Assembly: GCF_020171725.1 (NCBI RefSeq) | Contig: NZ_JAIVAJ010000007.1 | Coordinates: 1 to 64,000 of the forward strand | Direction of reading: 5' to 3' | DNA length: 64,000 nucleotides | DNA from: Halobacillus litoralis | Lineage (GTDB): Bacteria > Bacillota > Bacilli > Bacillales > Halobacillaceae | Shown: one piece after another, positions 61,796 through 64,000 of the stretch | Numbering within the stretch: the first letter of the stretch is position 1 | How the letters are laid out: every line of letters starts with the position of its first letter | The notes under the pieces: generated by a model | Database searches by the model: none | Told to the model about the DNA's origin: nothing | Seen by the model: only the letters and a program-made list of their open reading frames with translations | Translations under genes and position numbers: made by a program

Positions 61796-63176
61796 AGAAC
61801 AGAAGCTATTTTTCACTAGGCATAGTAACTATACCTTATGGGAAAAGCTAAGTATTTTACCTAACCCAATGTTATATCGTCTTTTCTTGTTCTCAATGGA
61901 TAAGAGATGGGTAAGTGAAGCCCCCGCAAATGTAGATGCATATGGTTACTATTTGTTCAAGATATCCAGTGAACTTAATGATAATGATTTTGAAGAGTTC
62001 CTCGAAAAGGTAGACGAATTCTTTTTTATGATTACTCCACCTAATAAGGACTTTAACGGTCTCCTATATCAATTCACAGGACATTATTATAGTAACGATG
62101 AGTTAATTGACAAGCTAGAGCACCTGAAAGAAAATCACCTTGATTTTGATATTGATAATTTATCAATTGAATATTTCTTCCACTCAACCCGTGAGAAGAA
62201 AACTGTAGTTGACGTAAGGTTCACTAGTCCTCACAATAATTTTTATAAAGATAATACTAATGATAGTTTATTACATACTGAGGTTAGAGTTTACCCAGAA
62301 TGTTATATTGCTTTAGTGACAAATTATTCAGATTACACACACACTGCCAAGCAAAAAAGTCAGTTCATTAATTCGGTTTTAAAGTGTACGTTAAGGAACT
62401 CGGGCAATTACGAACCAACACCTCTACAGGACCATTCTCTAAGAAGTATTTTGTTAGTTGATAAATCTATCCCTTCGCGATTAACCTTTCAAATCGAAGG
62501 ACGCCTAACTGTTGGAGTAGATATAATGAACCCTACAGATTTTCGAGAAACCATGGAACAAGACGAAGTACGAGAACTTTATCAAAAATATGACATCTCT
62601 CACATAAAGGTAATCTTATCAAAACATTCTAATAAGTCACTAATGATTGATGGTCAAGAAGGTAAAATTGTATCTAGAGTAAAGACACTTGAACCTCATG
62701 ATATTGACGATTTCATCTATGAATTAACCAAACTTTTACAATTTGATTATTTAACATTAAATTATGAAAAACAAATCCTTGCAAACGCAAGAGATAGATA
62801 CACTTCAACAGAGGCATTAACAAAACTAACTCTTAAAAAAAGCTATTCCGATGTCAAAGACACTTTAGAGTCAATAGTTCCAGATGACAAGATTATTTTT
62901 CTAACACTTATTGAAAATACTTTCTATTATTGTTTAATCAATAATATCAATTTTGAGGGTACTTCAGAATATAGTGGTGAACTTGCATTTAACACATATA
63001 CAGAGCAATTCTTTGAGAAGATTTTCAATCTCTCTATTACTGAAATTTATACTATCTTAAAAAACATCATTGGTGAGTGTGAGGTTTATTTCGAGAATAG
63101 TGTTAGAGATTGTCTTGCAAGTTTGGATACAAAAATAAAAAGTGCAGGAATGATTAAAAGTGATATTGGGGCGTAA
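61788..63176 (+). CDS. Large unknown protein of the histone-fold operon
   Basis: ATG at 61788 overlaps the stop of the histone-fold gene (ATGAGTAG); an in-frame ATG three codons earlier is also possible. 462 aa, mixed alpha/beta, mildly acidic, rich in Phe, Tyr and Asn, with no signal peptide or membrane helix. I see no Walker, nuclease, Toll/IR, HEPN or methyltransferase motif. Segments such as TVVDVRFTSPHNNFY and RVYPECYIALVTNYSDYTHTA suggest a beta-rich N-terminal half and a helical C-terminal half. It is AT-rich like its neighbours. Function unknown. Confidence 0.75.
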   Translation: MSREQKLFFTRHSNYTLWEKLSILPNPMLYRLFLFSMDKRWVSEAPANVDAYGYYLFKISSELNDNDFEEFLEKVDEFFFMITPPNKDFNGLLYQFTGHYYSNDELIDKLEHLKENHLDFDIDNLSIEYFFHSTREKKTVVDVRFTSPHNNFYKDNTNDSLLHTEVRVYPECYIALVTNYSDYTHTAKQKSQFINSVLKCTLRNSGNYEPTPLQDHSLRSILLVDKSIPSRLTFQIEGRLTVGVDIMNPTDFRETMEQDEVRELYQKYDISHIKVILSKHSNKSLMIDGQEGKIVSRVKTLEPHDIDDFIYELTKLLQFDYLTLNYEKQILANARDRYTSTEALTKLTLKKSYSDVKDTLESIVPDDKIIFLTLIENTFYYCLINNINFEGTSEYSGELAFNTYTEQFFEKIFNLSITEIYTILKNIIGECEVYFENSVRDCLASLDTKIKSAGMIKSDIGA

Positions 63177-64000
63177 ATATGAACTATTTACGGAAATTCT
63201 CACCACATATAAGGTGCATGCTAGTAAAAAAGTATTTTTTGGCATTGAAAATTTTCTGAAGAACTTCCCAGAACAGGATATGACTTACCTAAATGAGCTA
63301 GTGAATGACGGAATATGCTTGAAAAGAACAAACACTATTGAAGTATATCCATATAAGATGATTGAGGTATTCTTAGAGGAGTTAAACTTGCAATTTCATA
63401 CAAAAGAAATTGGTTATACTGCTCGACTTCAAAACGAATACATTGTATTTGCAAAAGACGATGATGATTCTGAAATTCATTTTTTGATAAATTTCAACCC
63501 TCTTAAACCTAATACAGCAGAAAAAACAATTAACTTTTGTAATAGGTTTAATGTGAACTTTTATTTATATTGGTTAGACATAGTTAATGATGCAAACATA
63601 CTAAGAATGCTTTCTAGTTATCTGAGTAATGAGTTTGAGTCTTTAGCTTATAATCACCTCTATTCTTTCAAATTCTTAGAAAGTCTCCCAGTAGACGTAA
63701 TTATTGAAATATATAACACAAGCATTAAAGGCTACTTCAGAGATAAAGAACACGTTCAACTGCAAGAACCAGATTTTGAAGATTATCAGCTAGTAAAAAA
63801 ATTTCTAAGAGTAGATAATTTCGAAGCTTTTAAAGTATTTATTCATAGTAAAGCGCTTCTCATAGTTAGAAGTAACGCTAGTATCTCTTGTTTATCCGTT
63901 ACAATGAATAAGATTAATTATCCTAAAGACATCATTATTGTCTTAAACACATTGCATGACAAACTTTATCAGAAAGTAAGTGAGTATAGAAAGATAAAAA
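63160..64000 (+). CDS. Third unknown protein of the histone-fold operon (partial)
   Basis: GTG at 63160, after AGGAAT, overlaps the preceding gene by 17 bp; the frame stays open for 280 codons to the window edge. It begins MILGRKYELFTEILTTYK and shows alternating strands and helices (YIVFAKDDDDSEIHFLINF, VNFYLYWLDIVNDANI, ALLIVRSNASISCLSV). The spacing and overlap show it is the third cistron. The style is similar to the second protein (beta strands rich in aromatic residues), so the two might be related or form one complex. No known motif. Confidence 0.7.
   Translation, partial: MILGRKYELFTEILTTYKVHASKKVFFGIENFLKNFPEQDMTYLNELVNDGICLKRTNTIEVYPYKMIEVFLEELNLQFHTKEIGYTARLQNEYIVFAKDDDDSEIHFLINFNPLKPNTAEKTINFCNRFNVNFYLYWLDIVNDANILRMLSSYLSNEFESLAYNHLYSFKFLESLPVDVIIEIYNTSIKGYFRDKEHVQLQEPDFEDYQLVKKFLRVDNFEAFKVFIHSKALLIVRSNASISCLSVTMNKINYPKDIIIVLNTLHDKLYQKVSEYRKIK

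Overview
The window reads as chromosome of an endospore-forming member of the Bacillaceae. It carries spore genes (sspE, sspK, a YjcZ-type peptide, yfhS, yteA). Its left 24 kb also keeps the gene neighbourhood known from Bacillus subtilis as yfhF-recX-yfhH-sspK-yfhJ-yfhP-mutY-yfhS-sspE-ygaC-ygaD-ygaE-gsaB-ygaF(bcp)-perR-ygzB-ygxA-rrn, read here from the rRNA end. Codon use and insertions suggest a moderately halophilic genus such as Halobacillus or Virgibacillus; that is inference only.

Layout. 1-430: 5' end of a 16S rRNA gene on the minus strand with three tandem promoters. 0.5-24.2 kb: the conserved yga/yfh block, interrupted by a cobalamin adenosyltransferase/2-hydroxyacid dehydrogenase pair, a K+ channel, a LysM-NlpC/P60 wall hydrolase, and the glucose PTS island glcT-ptsG-ptsH with a GlcT antitermination site. 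24.3-36 kb: metabolic and surface genes, including a class F sortase with its own substrate, a c-di-GMP phosphodiesterase, two GNAT acetyltransferases (one behind a switch-like leader), and a SsuABC-type sulfur ABC transporter. 36.8-40 kb: the methionine-to-cysteine operon yrrT-luxS-mccA-mccB. This operon and the ABC transporter each carry a CymR-like box, so they probably form one sulfur regulon. 40-56.3 kb: RNA helicase, EndI-type peptidase, argGH behind an arginine T-box, lctP with a Rex operator, preQ1 riboswitch plus queCDE, OFA transporter, secreted pullulanase with a cre site, and an autoregulated ArsR repressor.

56.35-64 kb: a tRNA-Ala(GGC) marks the edge of a visibly AT-rich accessory region. 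It holds a nonsense-interrupted Mrr-type endonuclease, a 768-aa protein with six SANT/Myb-like repeats, a Cys4 zinc finger and a PD-(D/E)XK-like C-terminus, a palindromic structured DNA/RNA element, and a phage-type SF2 ATPase. Diverging from these is a tightly coupled operon: a small acidic protein with an apparent histone fold followed by two large proteins I do not recognise, the last cut by the window end. This region is the best candidate for an undescribed, possibly anti-phage, system.

Short palindromic repeats of one family (ends GGTTCTGTT / AACAGAACC, shared core CTCGCTTTCC) are scattered at 15.5, 36.2-36.7 and 43.1-43.5 kb. A 21-bp-phased array of CTATGCGCG lies at 32.2 kb.
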